Positions 16,856 through 26,526 are shown, numbered from the stretch's first letter. The stretch: 64,000 nucleotides of DNA from Erythrobacter ani (GCF_019204025.1 NZ_JAGSPB010000001.1:682001-746000), one strand, 5' to 3'. The notes: a model not told the origin generated them from the letters alone. Program-made: numbers and translations.

Positions 16856-17764
16856 ATGGCAACACACAGTATCGAACTGGTCGAAGTCGGTCCGCGTGAC
16901 GGGCTGCAGAACGAAGCCGAAATCATCACGACCGCGGACAAGCTGGCGATGATCGACCGGATGATCGGTTACGGAGCGCGGCGGCTCGAAGTCGCCAGCT
17001 TCGTCCATCCGAAACGCGTTCCGCAGATGGCGGATGCCGAAGAGGTGATCGCCGGACTGCCCGACCGCAGCGATGTTACCTACATCGGCCTCACCCTGAA
17101 CAAGCGCGGGGTAATGCGAGGTCTCGCGACGAAGGAGGGCGGGAAGCCCGGCATCGATCAGGCGGGCTGCGTCCTTGTCGCAAGCGATACGTTCGGACAG
17201 AAAAACCAGGGACAGACAATCGCGGAAGGCATTGCCGAGAACCGCGACATGATCCGCTTTGCAAAATCCGAGGGGTTGCGCGCGCAGGTCACGATCAGCG
17301 CCGCATTCGGCTGCCCTTTCGAAGGCGCGGTGGAGCCGGATACGGTGCTCGCCATCGCGGAGGAGATGGCCGCAGAAGAGCCGGAAGAAATCGCGCTTGC
17401 CGATACGATCGGTGTCGGCGTTCCATCTCAGGTCGAAGATCTTTTCGGGAGGCTCGGCGACCTGCTGGGCGGGCGCATTCCGATGCGCTGCCATTTCCAC
17501 GACACGCGCGCCACCGGCATCGCCAACGCATGGGCGGCCTACAAAGCTGGCGTACGGATATTCGATGCGAGCTTGGGCGGGCTTGGCGGATGCCCCTTCG
17601 CACCGAACGCCACCGGAAACATTGCGACCGAGGACCTCATCAACATGATGGAGCGTTCCGGTGTAGACACAGGCATCGATCTCGATGCCGCTATCGCCGC
17701 CAACCGCTGGTTCGCCGGACGCTTGGGGCGCGAATTGCCATCGCGGGTCGCACGCGCGGCCTGA
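16856..17764 (+). CDS. hydroxymethylglutaryl-CoA lyase-type aldolase
   Basis: This 302-residue TIM-barrel lyase of the HMGL-like family has VEVGPRDGLQNE at the start (Arg/Asp active site), metal ligands in HFHDTRATG, and the Cys loop GLGGCPFAPNATGN near the C-terminus. It cleaves 3-hydroxy-3-methylglutaryl-CoA, or a similar tertiary hydroxyacyl-CoA, to acetyl-CoA plus a ketoacid. ATG 16856 gives the family's normal length. It leads a three-gene operon with hyuA and hyuB under the TTGTATACAA site. Confidence 0.9.
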   Translation: MATHSIELVEVGPRDGLQNEAEIITTADKLAMIDRMIGYGARRLEVASFVHPKRVPQMADAEEVIAGLPDRSDVTYIGLTLNKRGVMRGLATKEGGKPGIDQAGCVLVASDTFGQKNQGQTIAEGIAENRDMIRFAKSEGLRAQVTISAAFGCPFEGAVEPDTVLAIAEEMAAEEPEEIALADTIGVGVPSQVEDLFGRLGDLLGGRIPMRCHFHDTRATGIANAWAAYKAGVRIFDASLGGLGGCPFAPNATGNIATEDLINMMERSGVDTGIDLDAAIAANRWFAGRLGRELPSRVARAA

Positions 17765-17789
17765 AACGTTTGAGGAGCAGGGTGACTTT

Positions 17790-19847
17790 ATGACTTACAG
17801 GCTGGGCGTCGATGTCGGCGGCACTTTTACCGATTTGCTGCTGTTCGACGAGGAGAACGGCAAATTCTGGCGCCACAAGACGCCCTCGACCCCGCATGAC
17901 AGCTCGGAAGGGATCCTGAACGGGGTCAAAGCGATCACCGAAGAGGCCGGGGTTTCGGCCAAGGATATCGCCTATTTCCTCCATGGCACAACGGTCGCGA
18001 CCAATGCCGTGCTCGAAGGCAAGGGCGCGAAAGTCGGCCTCATCACGACCGAGGGTTATCGCGACATCATGCAGATCGCTCGCAGCTTCGTGCCCGGCGG
18101 GCTTGCTGCCTGGATCGTTTGGCCAAAGCCGCAGCCGCTTGCCCATCTGGAAGACACTCTCGAAGTGCCAGGTCGGATCGGAGCGGACGGGGAAGAAGTC
18201 CGTGCTCTGGACGAAGATGCGGTGCGCGGGGTGCTCCGCCAGCTCAAGGATCAGGGCATCGAAGCGCTGACGGTCAGCCTCATAAACGCCTATGTCAACG
18301 GCGCCCACGAGACCCGCATCGGCGAAATCGCGGCCGAGGACTTGCCCGGTATTCCCGTTTCGCTAAGCCACGAAGTGCTCCCCGAAATGCAGGAGTATGA
18401 GCGCACTCTTTCAACCGTTGCCAATGCGGCGGTGCGCCCCGTGGTCAGCAAATACGTATCGAATCTGCGCGACAAGCTGGAAGATGAAGGGCTGGAGGGC
18501 AGGCTTTCGCTACTGCGCAGCGATGGCGGCCTGATGAGTAGCCAGAAAGCCGAAGAGCATCCGGTCAATATTCTTATGTCCGGTCCCGCAGGCGGCGTGA
18601 CCGGCGCGAAATGGGTGGCGAAGAATGCGGGCCTGACGAACATCCTGACTCTGGATGTCGGCGGGACATCGACCGACGTTGCTTTGATCGAAGGGCTTGA
18701 GGCGCGCCGCGTGCGGACGACCGAGGTAGGGCACCTGTCGGTCCGCGCATCCGCGCTCGACGTGAAAACCGTGGGCGCAGGCGGCGGCTCGATAGCCCAC
18801 GTCCCCGAACTGACCAAAGCCTTGCGCGTCGGCCCGGAAAGCGCGGGCGCCGTGCCCGGCCCGGTCGCCTATAACAAAGGCGGCGAGCTGCCGACGGTCA
18901 CCGATGCGAACGTCGTGCTCGGTTACCTGCCCGAAGACCTGCTCGGCGGGAGCTTCCAGCTCGACCGCGAAGGGGCAAAGGCGGCGGTTCAGACCATCGC
19001 CGATGCGCTCGGCGTTTCGCTGATGGAGGCCGCGCGCGGGATCATTGATATCGTTAATGAGAACATGTTCGGCGCGCTGCGAATGATCAGCGTACAGCAG
19101 GGTTACGACCCGCGCGAATTTGCGCTGATGGGTTTTGGCGGCGCAGGGCCGCTGCATGTGAATGCGGTGGCGCGCCTGATGGGGAGCTGGCCTGCAATCT
19201 CGCCTGTTTCACCAGGTGTGCTTTGCGCGCTCGGGGACGCGACCACGCAGATGCGTACCGAAACCGCGCGAAGCTTCTCGAAATTGGCGCGCGATACCTC
19301 GATTGCCGACCTTCAGTCGGTCCTCGATGAAATGGCGCAGCAAATCCGCGGCGAATTGCTCGCCGATGGCGTGCCCGAGGATCAGATCGTCGTGCAATTC
19401 GAAGTCGACGTGCGCTATGCCGGACAGGCTTTCGAGGTGCCGCTCACCATCGACAAAAGCGTGCTCGATGCGGACGGCATCGACGGTATCCTCGCCCGGT
19501 TCGACGAGGAGCATTTGCGGCTGTTCACATTCAACATGGATACCCCGCACGAGATCGTGAACCTGCGCGCGGTTGCATTGGGCGAGGCTCCGGCCCTGCC
19601 CGCCAACGAATTGCCGAAGGGTGATGGTGATCCCTCTGCCGCGAAAATCCGCGACCACACGCTCTGGATGGATGGCAAGGAGCAGGCCGGCGCGATTTAC
19701 GACCGCGCCAAGCTCAGACAGGGTGACCGCATCCCCGGCCCGGCGATCATCACCGAAATGGACTCGACCACTCTGGTCGAAACGGGCTGTACGGCCACGG
19801 TCGATGCAGTGGGAAACATTCTTATCAATCTGACGAGCGAGGGCTGA
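17790..19847 (+). CDS. hyuA: hydantoinase/oxoprolinase family subunit A
   Basis: This 685-residue ATP-dependent subunit has the N-terminal sugar-kinase-like motif GVDVGGTFTDLLLFD, then HGTTVATNAVLEGKGA, a second nucleotide motif (TLDVGGTSTDVALIEG) and GFGGAGPLHVNAVA. With HyuB it forms enzymes such as N-methylhydantoinase, 5-oxoprolinase, caprolactamase or acetone/acetophenone carboxylase. Sequence alone does not choose among these. ATG 17790 follows GAGGAG...AGGGTGA. It sits between the lyase (25-bp gap) and hyuB (4-bp gap), so it is co-transcribed. The racemase-like protein and isochorismatase nearby favour a hydantoin or lactam substrate, but weakly. Confidence 0.9.
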   Translation: MTYRLGVDVGGTFTDLLLFDEENGKFWRHKTPSTPHDSSEGILNGVKAITEEAGVSAKDIAYFLHGTTVATNAVLEGKGAKVGLITTEGYRDIMQIARSFVPGGLAAWIVWPKPQPLAHLEDTLEVPGRIGADGEEVRALDEDAVRGVLRQLKDQGIEALTVSLINAYVNGAHETRIGEIAAEDLPGIPVSLSHEVLPEMQEYERTLSTVANAAVRPVVSKYVSNLRDKLEDEGLEGRLSLLRSDGGLMSSQKAEEHPVNILMSGPAGGVTGAKWVAKNAGLTNILTLDVGGTSTDVALIEGLEARRVRTTEVGHLSVRASALDVKTVGAGGGSIAHVPELTKALRVGPESAGAVPGPVAYNKGGELPTVTDANVVLGYLPEDLLGGSFQLDREGAKAAVQTIADALGVSLMEAARGIIDIVNENMFGALRMISVQQGYDPREFALMGFGGAGPLHVNAVARLMGSWPAISPVSPGVLCALGDATTQMRTETARSFSKLARDTSIADLQSVLDEMAQQIRGELLADGVPEDQIVVQFEVDVRYAGQAFEVPLTIDKSVLDADGIDGILARFDEEHLRLFTFNMDTPHEIVNLRAVALGEAPALPANELPKGDGDPSAAKIRDHTLWMDGKEQAGAIYDRAKLRQGDRIPGPAIITEMDSTTLVETGCTATVDAVGNILINLTSEG

Positions 19848-19851
19848 TCCG

Positions 19852-21744
19852 ATGCCTGCACAAATCATCGAAACCAACGACACGCCTTTCGAGAAAATCG
19901 ATATCGATCCAGTCACGCTCGACATCATCGAAAACGCCTTGCGCAACGCCCGGATCGAAATGGACGCGACGCTGGTGCGCACCGCCATGTCGCCCGGCAT
20001 CCGCGAACAGGGCGACGCCTTTCCGCTGATCGCCGATCCGGCTGGCAAGATGATCGTCGGCCAGTTCGGCAGCTTTATCGACGGCTTCCTGAAAGGCTAT
20101 GACGACACGCTGGAAGACGGCGACATGATTTTCCTGTCGGATCCCTATTCCTGCGACGGCGCAGTCAGCCACTCGAACGATTGGCTGGTGCTGCTTCCGG
20201 TGTTCAAGGACGGCCGCCTCATCGCGTTCACCGCCATGTTCGGCCATCAATCGGATATCGGCGGCTCGGTGCCCGGTTCGATGCCGATCAACGCGAGCTC
20301 GATCTTCGAAGAAGGCGTGCGCATCCCGCCAGTGAAGATCTGGAAGAAGGGCGAATACAATGACGACCTGATGAAGCTCGTAATGCACCAGACCCGCAAA
20401 CCCGATTGGTGTCAGGCAGATCTCAACGCGCTGATCGCGTCATGCCGCGTTGCTTCGAAACGCGTAATCGAAATGGCCGAGCGGTTTGGAGACGATGTCT
20501 ATGTGTCGGCCACGCAGGAATTGCTCGCACGCAACCACCGCGCGATGAAAGCGCTGCTGAGCCAGGCGGTCGGGGAAAAGCCGGTCAGCTTCGAAGACTA
20601 CCTTTGCGACGACGGCAAGGGATATGGCCCGTACAAGATAAAATGCACCATGTGGCGCGAAGGCGACAAGGTGATCCTCGATTTCGAAGGGACCGACCCG
20701 CAAAGCGCCGCCTCGATCAATTTCCTGCTGAACGAGAACATGTTCAAGATGTTCTTCGGCATCTACATGATCATGGTCTTCGATCCGCAGATCCTGTTCA
20801 ATGACGGGTTCTACGACCTGATCGAAGTCCGCATTCCCAAAGGATCGCTGCTGAAGCCGCAATTCCCCGCCGCGCTCTCGGGCCGGACCCACGCGCTCGG
20901 CCGAATCTTCGACATTCTCGGCGGATTGCTGGGTCAGGGGACGCCCGAATTCCTCAACGCTGCCGGGTTCTCGTCATCGCCGCACCTGTTCTATTCGGGC
21001 TGGGATACTCGGCAGAGCAATTCGCGCGAATGGTTCCAGCTGTTCCAGATCGGCTTCGGCGGGATACCCGGCAGGCCGCTGGGCGACGGGCCGGACGGGC
21101 ATTCGCTGTGGCCGGGCTTTACCAATGTGCCCAACGAATTTCTCGAGCGCTATTTCCCGTTGCGGATCGAGCGCTATTCGACCGAACCCGACAGCGGCGG
21201 CGCAGGCCTGCATCGCGGCGGCAACGGCATCCACATGACCTATCGCTTCCTTGCCGATGGCGAGATCGCGATCCACGACGACCGCTGGTTCGTGCCCCCA
21301 TGGGGAGTGAATGGCGGTCATCCCGGCAAGCGCGCGAAGAAAGTTCTGGAACGCGCCGACGGCACGACCGAAATCGTCGGCAACAAGATCGAGGACGTGG
21401 CTGTCAAGGCGGGCGACCTGCTGCACTTTATCACTTGGGGTGGCGGAGGATGGGGTGATCCATTGGAGCGCGATCCGGAAACGGTGGGCCTCGAAATCCG
21501 ACAGGGTCTCGTCACACCCGAAGGCGCGCGCGAGTATGGCGTAGTGGCCGATATCAAAGGCGCGATTGATGCGGACGCAACCGAAAGCCTGCGCGAGGAA
21601 ATGAAATCGTCACGCGGGGAATTGCCGTTGTTCGATTACGGTCCGGGCATCGAGGAACTCAGGGCATCGTGTGAAGAGGAAACCGGCCTGCCCGCGCCGG
21701 TCCAGCCCGAATGGACCGCGAACCTAGCCGAAGCTGCCGAATAG
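19852..21744 (+). CDS. hyuB: hydantoinase/oxoprolinase family subunit B
   Basis: This 630-residue partner of HyuA has the typical N-terminal region (IDPVTLDIIENALRNARIEM), FGHQSDIGGSVPG, a D-E rich middle and a C-terminal GGGGWGDPLERDP motif. It is within the normal length for HyuB. Together with HyuA it would hydrolyse a cyclic amide, or carboxylate a ketone, at the cost of ATP. It starts 4 bp after hyuA and ends 3 bp before the stop of the convergent 21748 gene, with no visible terminator. Confidence 0.9.
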   Translation: MPAQIIETNDTPFEKIDIDPVTLDIIENALRNARIEMDATLVRTAMSPGIREQGDAFPLIADPAGKMIVGQFGSFIDGFLKGYDDTLEDGDMIFLSDPYSCDGAVSHSNDWLVLLPVFKDGRLIAFTAMFGHQSDIGGSVPGSMPINASSIFEEGVRIPPVKIWKKGEYNDDLMKLVMHQTRKPDWCQADLNALIASCRVASKRVIEMAERFGDDVYVSATQELLARNHRAMKALLSQAVGEKPVSFEDYLCDDGKGYGPYKIKCTMWREGDKVILDFEGTDPQSAASINFLLNENMFKMFFGIYMIMVFDPQILFNDGFYDLIEVRIPKGSLLKPQFPAALSGRTHALGRIFDILGGLLGQGTPEFLNAAGFSSSPHLFYSGWDTRQSNSREWFQLFQIGFGGIPGRPLGDGPDGHSLWPGFTNVPNEFLERYFPLRIERYSTEPDSGGAGLHRGGNGIHMTYRFLADGEIAIHDDRWFVPPWGVNGGHPGKRAKKVLERADGTTEIVGNKIEDVAVKAGDLLHFITWGGGGWGDPLERDPETVGLEIRQGLVTPEGAREYGVVADIKGAIDADATESLREEMKSSRGELPLFDYGPGIEELRASCEEETGLPAPVQPEWTANLAEAAE

Positions 21745-21747
21745 CGC

Positions 21748-22527
21748 CTATTCGGCGAGCGTCATGTCTGGCGGCGGAGCGAAGATCGCAGGGTCGATCG
21801 CTTCGCCGACCAGCGTTTCGCTCCAGAACACGCTGTTGCTGATAACGCCATCGTAAAGCAACGTGACCGAACGCGCCTGCACCCAGCCATTGTCGAGTTT
21901 GACGAAGTCGTCATAGAGCCGCTCGTGAAACCCGCGCGGGCTGTCGAACGCCATGTAGCGGATGAAACCGCTCTCCGCGTCGAACCCGAACAATGTGGCT
22001 TGCCCCTGTGGATCGGTGATGCGGACTATATCGGTCGACCTCCCGCCCAAGTCGCGCGGCGGAAGATTGCGCAGCGTGAACCCGTCATCGAGCGCGGAGC
22101 GGATAATTCCGAAGCCGAAATTGCTCGCCCAATAGGCGTCGGCCTGATCCTTGGGCATGATACCGCGTTCGGTCCAGGTCGTGTCGCCATCATAGCCGAC
22201 CTCGAAGATCACCCGCCCATACTCGGTCGCGTTGGTCTGGGCGCGAATGCGAACCTTGCCCGTAGCCCCGTGGGCGCTTGTCCGCGCCGCATCCATGACG
22301 CGCCACATGCGATAATCGTCGGCGACCGAGCGTACCTCCCCTGTCTCGCTGTCATAGAAAGCGGCGCTCCCGCTCAGCTGGAGCGTGCCGGGTTCGAGAA
22401 ACAGCTCTCCGCCATGCGCCTCGATGGCGCGCTCGACTATCTGCCGGGGGGCAGCCGGATCTTGCGCATACGACATTCCCGAGAACGCTGCCAGCACGGC
22501 GGCGAGGATCACCACTAACTTCCGCAA
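21748..22527 (-). CDS. exported protein of unknown function, LolA-like fold suspected
   Basis: This 259-residue protein has a clean signal peptide (RKLVVILAAVLAAFSGMSYA). The mature part (IVERAIEAHGG..., IRYMAFDSPRGFHERLYDDF, GWVQARSVTLLYDG) resembles the layout of periplasmic LolA/LppX-fold proteins, but I cannot name a family. I chose the TTG start at 22527: GGAGG lies 5 nt upstream and a TTGTCCGGACA palindrome lies 15 bp upstream. Starting at ATG 22566 would place both elements inside the coding sequence and spoil the signal peptide. It diverges from 22591. Confidence 0.7.
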   Translation of the reverse strand: MRKLVVILAAVLAAFSGMSYAQDPAAPRQIVERAIEAHGGELFLEPGTLQLSGSAAFYDSETGEVRSVADDYRMWRVMDAARTSAHGATGKVRIRAQTNATEYGRVIFEVGYDGDTTWTERGIMPKDQADAYWASNFGFGIIRSALDDGFTLRNLPPRDLGGRSTDIVRITDPQGQATLFGFDAESGFIRYMAFDSPRGFHERLYDDFVKLDNGWVQARSVTLLYDGVISNSVFWSETLVGEAIDPAIFAPPPDMTLAE

Positions 22528-22542
22528 AGGAACCTCCGCGAT

Positions 22543-22554
22543 TTGTCCGGACAG
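22543..22554. promoter_or_regulatory. TTGTCCGGACAG operator-like site 1
   Basis: The palindromic core TGTCCGGACA (22544-22553) is in the 63-bp divergent region between two exported-protein genes. It is the leftmost of seven related sites that recur only in promoter regions of this window. Confidence 0.6.
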
Positions 22555-22590
22555 CTTTTCAACCATGCTGCGCTGCTATACGCAAGGAGC

Positions 22591-23229
22591 ATGGGAAAAC
22601 TCACTTGCGGCATCGCCTTGGGCGCATTCATATCCGCCTCTCCATCCATGGCAGAGGAGAGATTACCACCGGGCATCTGGACCAATACCGAAGACAGCTA
22701 TTTCGCCGAGGAGGAAGGTCGTGAAAAGCCGGATGGCTGGGGGTTCGAGGTTCGCGGCGATGGAACATGGCGGGTTATCACCGCGTTCGGCCAAGCCCAG
22801 AGCGAGTGGCGAACCATGCCGATAAACGGGCTCGCTCGCGGCGCCGATGGAGATGGCAATGTCATCTGGACCATAAAGGGCAGCGAGCTTCGCAAGGCCC
22901 GCCCGTTCACCTGCTGGGTGTCGGTCAAGAAATTCGCTGCCAAGCCGGACGGATCGGCCGACTGGACCTTCGCCAACGACCTCCCGATGTTCGATCAGGG
23001 TGGCCGGGTGCTGGTTCCCGGCAGTGGCGAGGCGCCGGACGTCACCATCCGCATGCGCAACGTCACATGGGCCAAGGGCAGCCGCAACCGACCCTCGCTC
23101 GTTCTGTATGTTCACAAGGATGACCCTGACCGCGCCGAAAGCTACAGCTGGGCCTCGCCCGATGCATCGCTGGTCGGGATCAACCTGCGCTGGATGCAGG
23201 GCAGTTGTCGCCGGATGGAAGAGGAATGA
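22591..23229 (+). CDS. exported protein of unknown function
   Basis: This 212-residue protein has a signal peptide (GKLTCGIALGAFISASPSMA) and a Trp-rich mature domain (GIWTNTEDSYFAEEEG, GWGFEVRGDGTWRVI, ITAFGQAQSEWR). No family is recognised. ATG 22591 has AAGGAG only 1 nt away, a poor spacing, yet a later start would lose the signal peptide. It opens a five-gene operon (oxidoreductase, SnoaL-like, AhpD-like next) and shares the operator region with the divergent 22527 gene. Confidence 0.65.
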   Translation: MGKLTCGIALGAFISASPSMAEERLPPGIWTNTEDSYFAEEEGREKPDGWGFEVRGDGTWRVITAFGQAQSEWRTMPINGLARGADGDGNVIWTIKGSELRKARPFTCWVSVKKFAAKPDGSADWTFANDLPMFDQGGRVLVPGSGEAPDVTIRMRNVTWAKGSRNRPSLVLYVHKDDPDRAESYSWASPDASLVGINLRWMQGSCRRMEEE

Positions 23230-23233
23230 TCGC

Positions 23234-24211
23234 ATGAATGTAACACGCGCGCAGTTCACACAGTTCGGCGGCCCGGAAGTGATAGAGTGGGCCGAGCACG
23301 AGGTGCCGTCACCCGGTCCGGGCGAAGTGCTGATCGAACACACCGCAATCGGCCTCAATTTCATCGACACCTATCACCGCACCGGCCTCTACCCGGTCGA
23401 ACTGCCCAGCGGTCTTGGTTTGGAGGCAGCTGGGACCATCACCGCGCTCGGTGAAGGGGTGAATGATTATTCGATCGGCGACCGTGTCGCCTATATGGGG
23501 CCGGGTCTGGGAGCCTATGCCACGCACAGGGTAATGCCTGCCGACGCGCTGTTTAACGTGCCCGATGGCGTATCGGACGAGGTCGCGGCAGCCGCGATCC
23601 TGAAAGCCGCCACGGTCGAGGGTCTGGTCGAGCGCTGCGCCGATGTGAACACGGGCGATACCGTGGTGGTCCATGCGGCGGCGGGCGGCGTCGGGCTAAT
23701 CATGGTGCAATGGCTCAAAGCCATCGGCGCGCACGTGATCGGCACCGTCTCCTCAGCCGAAAAGGAAGCCGCCGCGCGCGAAGCCGGCTGCGACCACGTC
23801 ATCCGCTACGATCACGAGGATATTGCTGCGCGTGTGCGAGAGATCACCGGAGGCGCGGGCGTCCCGACCGTGTTCGATGGCGTGGGCAAGGCGACCTTCG
23901 AGGCATCGCTCGACAGCATGTCTCCGCGCGGTTTGCAGGTCAGTTTCGGCAATGCCAGCGGCCCCGTCGATGGCGTCAATCTCGGTATCCTCGCGCAGAA
24001 AGGGTCGTTGTTCGTCACCCGCCCGACCCTATTTCACTATTATGCCACGCCCGATGAGCGGGCCGCCGGCATGGCGCGAGTGTGGGCAATGATCGAAAGC
24101 GGCAAGGTCCACGTGACGATCGGCCAGACCTATCCGCTGGCCGAGGCGGCGCAGGCGCATCGCGATCTTGAAGCTCGCAAGACCACCGGCTCGACTGTCC
24201 TCATCCCATGA
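23234..24211 (+). CDS. quinone oxidoreductase-like MDR enzyme (NADPH-dependent)
   Basis: This 325-residue zinc-free medium-chain reductase of the QOR/zeta-crystallin type has GPGEVLIEHTAIGLNFIDTYHRTGLY in the catalytic domain and the nucleotide motif AAAGGVGLIMVQWLK. It would reduce a quinone or an enone. ATG 23234 has AGAGGA 9 nt upstream and is 4 bp after the preceding stop. Its own stop overlaps the next start (ATGA), so it belongs to the same operon. Confidence 0.9.
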   Translation: MNVTRAQFTQFGGPEVIEWAEHEVPSPGPGEVLIEHTAIGLNFIDTYHRTGLYPVELPSGLGLEAAGTITALGEGVNDYSIGDRVAYMGPGLGAYATHRVMPADALFNVPDGVSDEVAAAAILKAATVEGLVERCADVNTGDTVVVHAAAGGVGLIMVQWLKAIGAHVIGTVSSAEKEAAAREAGCDHVIRYDHEDIAARVREITGGAGVPTVFDGVGKATFEASLDSMSPRGLQVSFGNASGPVDGVNLGILAQKGSLFVTRPTLFHYYATPDERAAGMARVWAMIESGKVHVTIGQTYPLAEAAQAHRDLEARKTTGSTVLIP

Positions 24212-24738
24212 GAAGACCGCCGATGATCCGCGCGCTCGCGATCCTGCCGCTGGCGCTCACAGTGATGACCTGTCCGCCGTCGGAAAAGATGACCCAGCAA
24301 TGGGCGGCGATGCACCAGAAACAAGAGGCGCAACTTGCCCAAGCCGGGGAGCGCTGGCGCGAACGTTATGAAGCGGGCGATTGGGAGGGCTTGCGCGCGC
24401 TCTACACCGACGATGCGGTGCTGATGACGCAGGGGCAGGCCAAGATCGAGGGAGCGGACAATATCGTCGCCTTCCTGAAAAGGCTCTCGAACGCCGGAGC
24501 GGTGGTGGCCTTCCGTTTCGAGAACGAGGAAGTCGTCGTGCAGGAGAATTTCGGGTCGGCCAATCTCGGCTTTGTCACGGCGAAATACCGCATGGACATC
24601 GCCTTTCCCGAAGCCGATCCGGAAACCACAATCGTGGGTCGCTCCTTCCTCGTCTATAAATGGAGCGCGGATGGCTGGAAGCTGTGGCGCGATATCGACA
24701 ACCTTGCGCCCGACGTAAAACCGGAGGATTTCGAATGA
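24208..24738 (+). CDS. SnoaL/DUF4440-like protein with N-terminal export signal
   Basis: This 176-residue protein has a hydrophobic leader (MIRALAILPLALTVMTC) that may be a lipoprotein signal, although the box VMT-C is weak. An NTF2-like domain follows (RYEAGDWEGLRALYTDDAVLMTQG...AFLKRL). The ATG overlaps the preceding stop (ATGA); ATG 24223 is an alternative. The fold suits an isomerase or a binding protein, and the substrate is unknown. Its stop overlaps the next gene's ATG. Confidence 0.8.
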   Translation: MRRPPMIRALAILPLALTVMTCPPSEKMTQQWAAMHQKQEAQLAQAGERWRERYEAGDWEGLRALYTDDAVLMTQGQAKIEGADNIVAFLKRLSNAGAVVAFRFENEEVVVQENFGSANLGFVTAKYRMDIAFPEADPETTIVGRSFLVYKWSADGWKLWRDIDNLAPDVKPEDFE

Positions 24739-25319
24739 CCCGCATCGCACCGCGTGATCCTGCCGAGGCGCTGGGCGGACCTGAAGCGGCCGAGTTCGCG
24801 CGCCGGATGATGGGCTACATCCCCAATTCGGTGCTCACAATGGCGCATTGGCCCGAGCTTCTCGGTGCGTTTCGCGGGCTGGTCGATGTGATCTATGGCA
24901 AGAGCGAGCTCGACAACGGGTTCAAGCGGCTGATCGGACACGCGGCGAGCCTCGCCGCAGGATGCCGGTACTGCCAGGCGCACACTGGACACAGCGCAAT
25001 CGAGCAGGGGATCGATCAGGCCAAGCTCGAAGCTCTGTACGTTTTCGAAGGATCGGACGCTTTCAACAAAGCCGAGCGCGCCGCGCTGGCGCTGGCCTTT
25101 GCCGCCGGAGCGCAGCCGAATGGTGCAACCGATGCGCATTTCGAGCGCCTGCGCGAGCATTTCGATGAGCGTAGTCAGGTGGAAATCATGGCGGTGATCG
25201 CGATGTTCGGATTTCTCAACCGCTGGAACGACACGCTTGCGACGAACCTGGAAGACGTGCCCGCGACCTTCGCCGAAGATGACCTGGTTTCAAAAGGTTG
25301 GGAACGAGGCGAGCACTAG
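24735..25319 (+). CDS. carboxymuconolactone decarboxylase/AhpD-like protein
   Basis: This 194-residue all-helical protein has the AhpD-type redox motif CRYCQAHTGH (Cys77, Cys80, His83) in the centre. Such proteins act as alkylhydroperoxidase adaptors or lactone decarboxylases; with a CxxC plus His the peroxidase-like role is more likely. It overlaps the preceding gene by ATGA and ends the operon that began at 22591. Its stop is 2 bp from the convergent YCII gene. Confidence 0.88.
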   Translation: MTRIAPRDPAEALGGPEAAEFARRMMGYIPNSVLTMAHWPELLGAFRGLVDVIYGKSELDNGFKRLIGHAASLAAGCRYCQAHTGHSAIEQGIDQAKLEALYVFEGSDAFNKAERAALALAFAAGAQPNGATDAHFERLREHFDERSQVEIMAVIAMFGFLNRWNDTLATNLEDVPATFAEDDLVSKGWERGEH

Positions 25320-25321
25320 AG

Positions 25322-25627
25322 TCACCGCTTCCACGCAGCCCCGCCGACCCACTCGCCTGCAACACCCATGAAGGCCGACGCGCTGATCGACTGCCACACG
25401 CCTGCATGGAAATAGGGGTCGACTTCGAATTTCGCGCGCGCTTCGTCTTCGTCCGCCGCCTTGATCACCAGTAGCGAACCGATCGTGTCGTCGCCTTTCT
25501 TGAGCGGACCGGCCACGGCGTAATCGTCGAGATGCGCTTCGACATGGGCGAGATGGTCAGCGAGCAATCTCTCTCGCAGCTTCGCTCCGTGCTCGCCATC
25601 ACGGCAATAGAAAGCAAACAGCGGCAT
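25322..25627 (-). CDS. YCII-related small protein
   Basis: This 101-residue protein is of the YciI type (LFAFYCRDGEHGAKLRERLLADHLAHVEAHLDDYAVAGPL, then ADEDEARAKFEVDPYFHAGVW), a dimeric ferredoxin-like fold with a His-Asp pair. The biochemical role of these proteins is usually unknown. Start ATG 25627 overlaps the VOC stop (TGATG); the adjacent ATG 25630 is equally possible. It is the last gene of the ten-gene operon that starts at 34356. Confidence 0.88.
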   Translation of the reverse strand: MPLFAFYCRDGEHGAKLRERLLADHLAHVEAHLDDYAVAGPLKKGDDTIGSLLVIKAADEDEARAKFEVDPYFHAGVWQSISASAFMGVAGEWVGGAAWKR

Positions 25628-26526
25628 CATCCGACCTCCACGCATTCGATCAACTCGCCGCCATCGCCGATGGCGCAGGCGGCGCGGCGCCCTTCATACA
25701 GCGCGCCGTCGCGGACGGAAGGTGGCGCGATCCAGTCGACGGTACAAGCATCGATATCGCGCACCGCCAGCGTAACCAGCGCATTGCCCGGAGGCAGCAT
25801 TCCGTCATGCCGCGCACGGACGGTGGCTGCGACAGGGTAATCATCGACCTCGACGATCGGCATACGCCCTTCGCTGACCATGGTGATGGTCGTTTGCGTG
25901 TCCGGCGAAAGGCCGAACGCGTCGTTGATCATCGAATAAGGGAGCGTGTAATCCGCACCGCGCGTCAGGCCGAGCCGGCCGCAATACCACGCGATCGAGC
26001 GATTGCGGTCGGGCGTCGCCAGCACGACGATGAAGATCCGGTCGACCGGCGATGCAGCACGCGGCAGATCGGTATCGGGCAGATCGCCCAGTACCTGGTT
26101 GAGGTAGATCATCTCGCGCCCAGTCCCGAGCGCCTGCATCGGAATGAAAGCAGGCTCGATGTTCTCCAGCACCTTGGGCGGGCCAACGATCTCGAACAGG
26201 TCGGCGGGCAGCGCATCGGGCCAGTGCCAGACATCCTCCACCGTGGTTTCAAACGCCGCCCAGCCATAAGTGGTTGTCGGCTTGAAATGAGGGTGAGCGG
26301 GCTGCTCGATCAGGCGAAACCAGCAGGGCGCGCCGCTTTTCGGGCGCAGCACGGCGTAGGGCGATCCGGTGTTGGCGGGGCAGTTCCAACTCGCTGCCAG
26401 TTCCTCTGCGAGCATACCCTCCTCGACCAGTTCCAGACCGAGCACGTCGCGATAGCCGGTCAGCGCGGGCTCAAGATCGGGCACGGTCGACAGGCCGCCC
26501 AAAATCGTACCGTGTGAAATCGTCAT
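25627..26526 (-). CDS. two-domain VOC (glyoxalase/dioxygenase fold) protein
   Basis: This 299-residue protein carries two vicinal-oxygen-chelate modules: one from ~5 to 125 (GGLSTVPDLEPALTGYRDVLGLELVEE) and one from ~155 to 290 (IFIVVLATPDRNRSIAWYCGRLGL...). It may be an isomerase, lyase or extradiol-type enzyme. I do not see a confident set of metal ligands. It overlaps the upstream enoyl-CoA hydratase gene by ATGA. A VOC gene also accompanies MmgE/PrpD and ACAD genes in the itaconate cluster of Pseudomonas. Confidence 0.85.
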   Translation of the reverse strand: MTISHGTILGGLSTVPDLEPALTGYRDVLGLELVEEGMLAEELAASWNCPANTGSPYAVLRPKSGAPCWFRLIEQPAHPHFKPTTTYGWAAFETTVEDVWHWPDALPADLFEIVGPPKVLENIEPAFIPMQALGTGREMIYLNQVLGDLPDTDLPRAASPVDRIFIVVLATPDRNRSIAWYCGRLGLTRGADYTLPYSMINDAFGLSPDTQTTITMVSEGRMPIVEVDDYPVAATVRARHDGMLPPGNALVTLAVRDIDACTVDWIAPPSVRDGALYEGRRAACAIGDGGELIECVEVG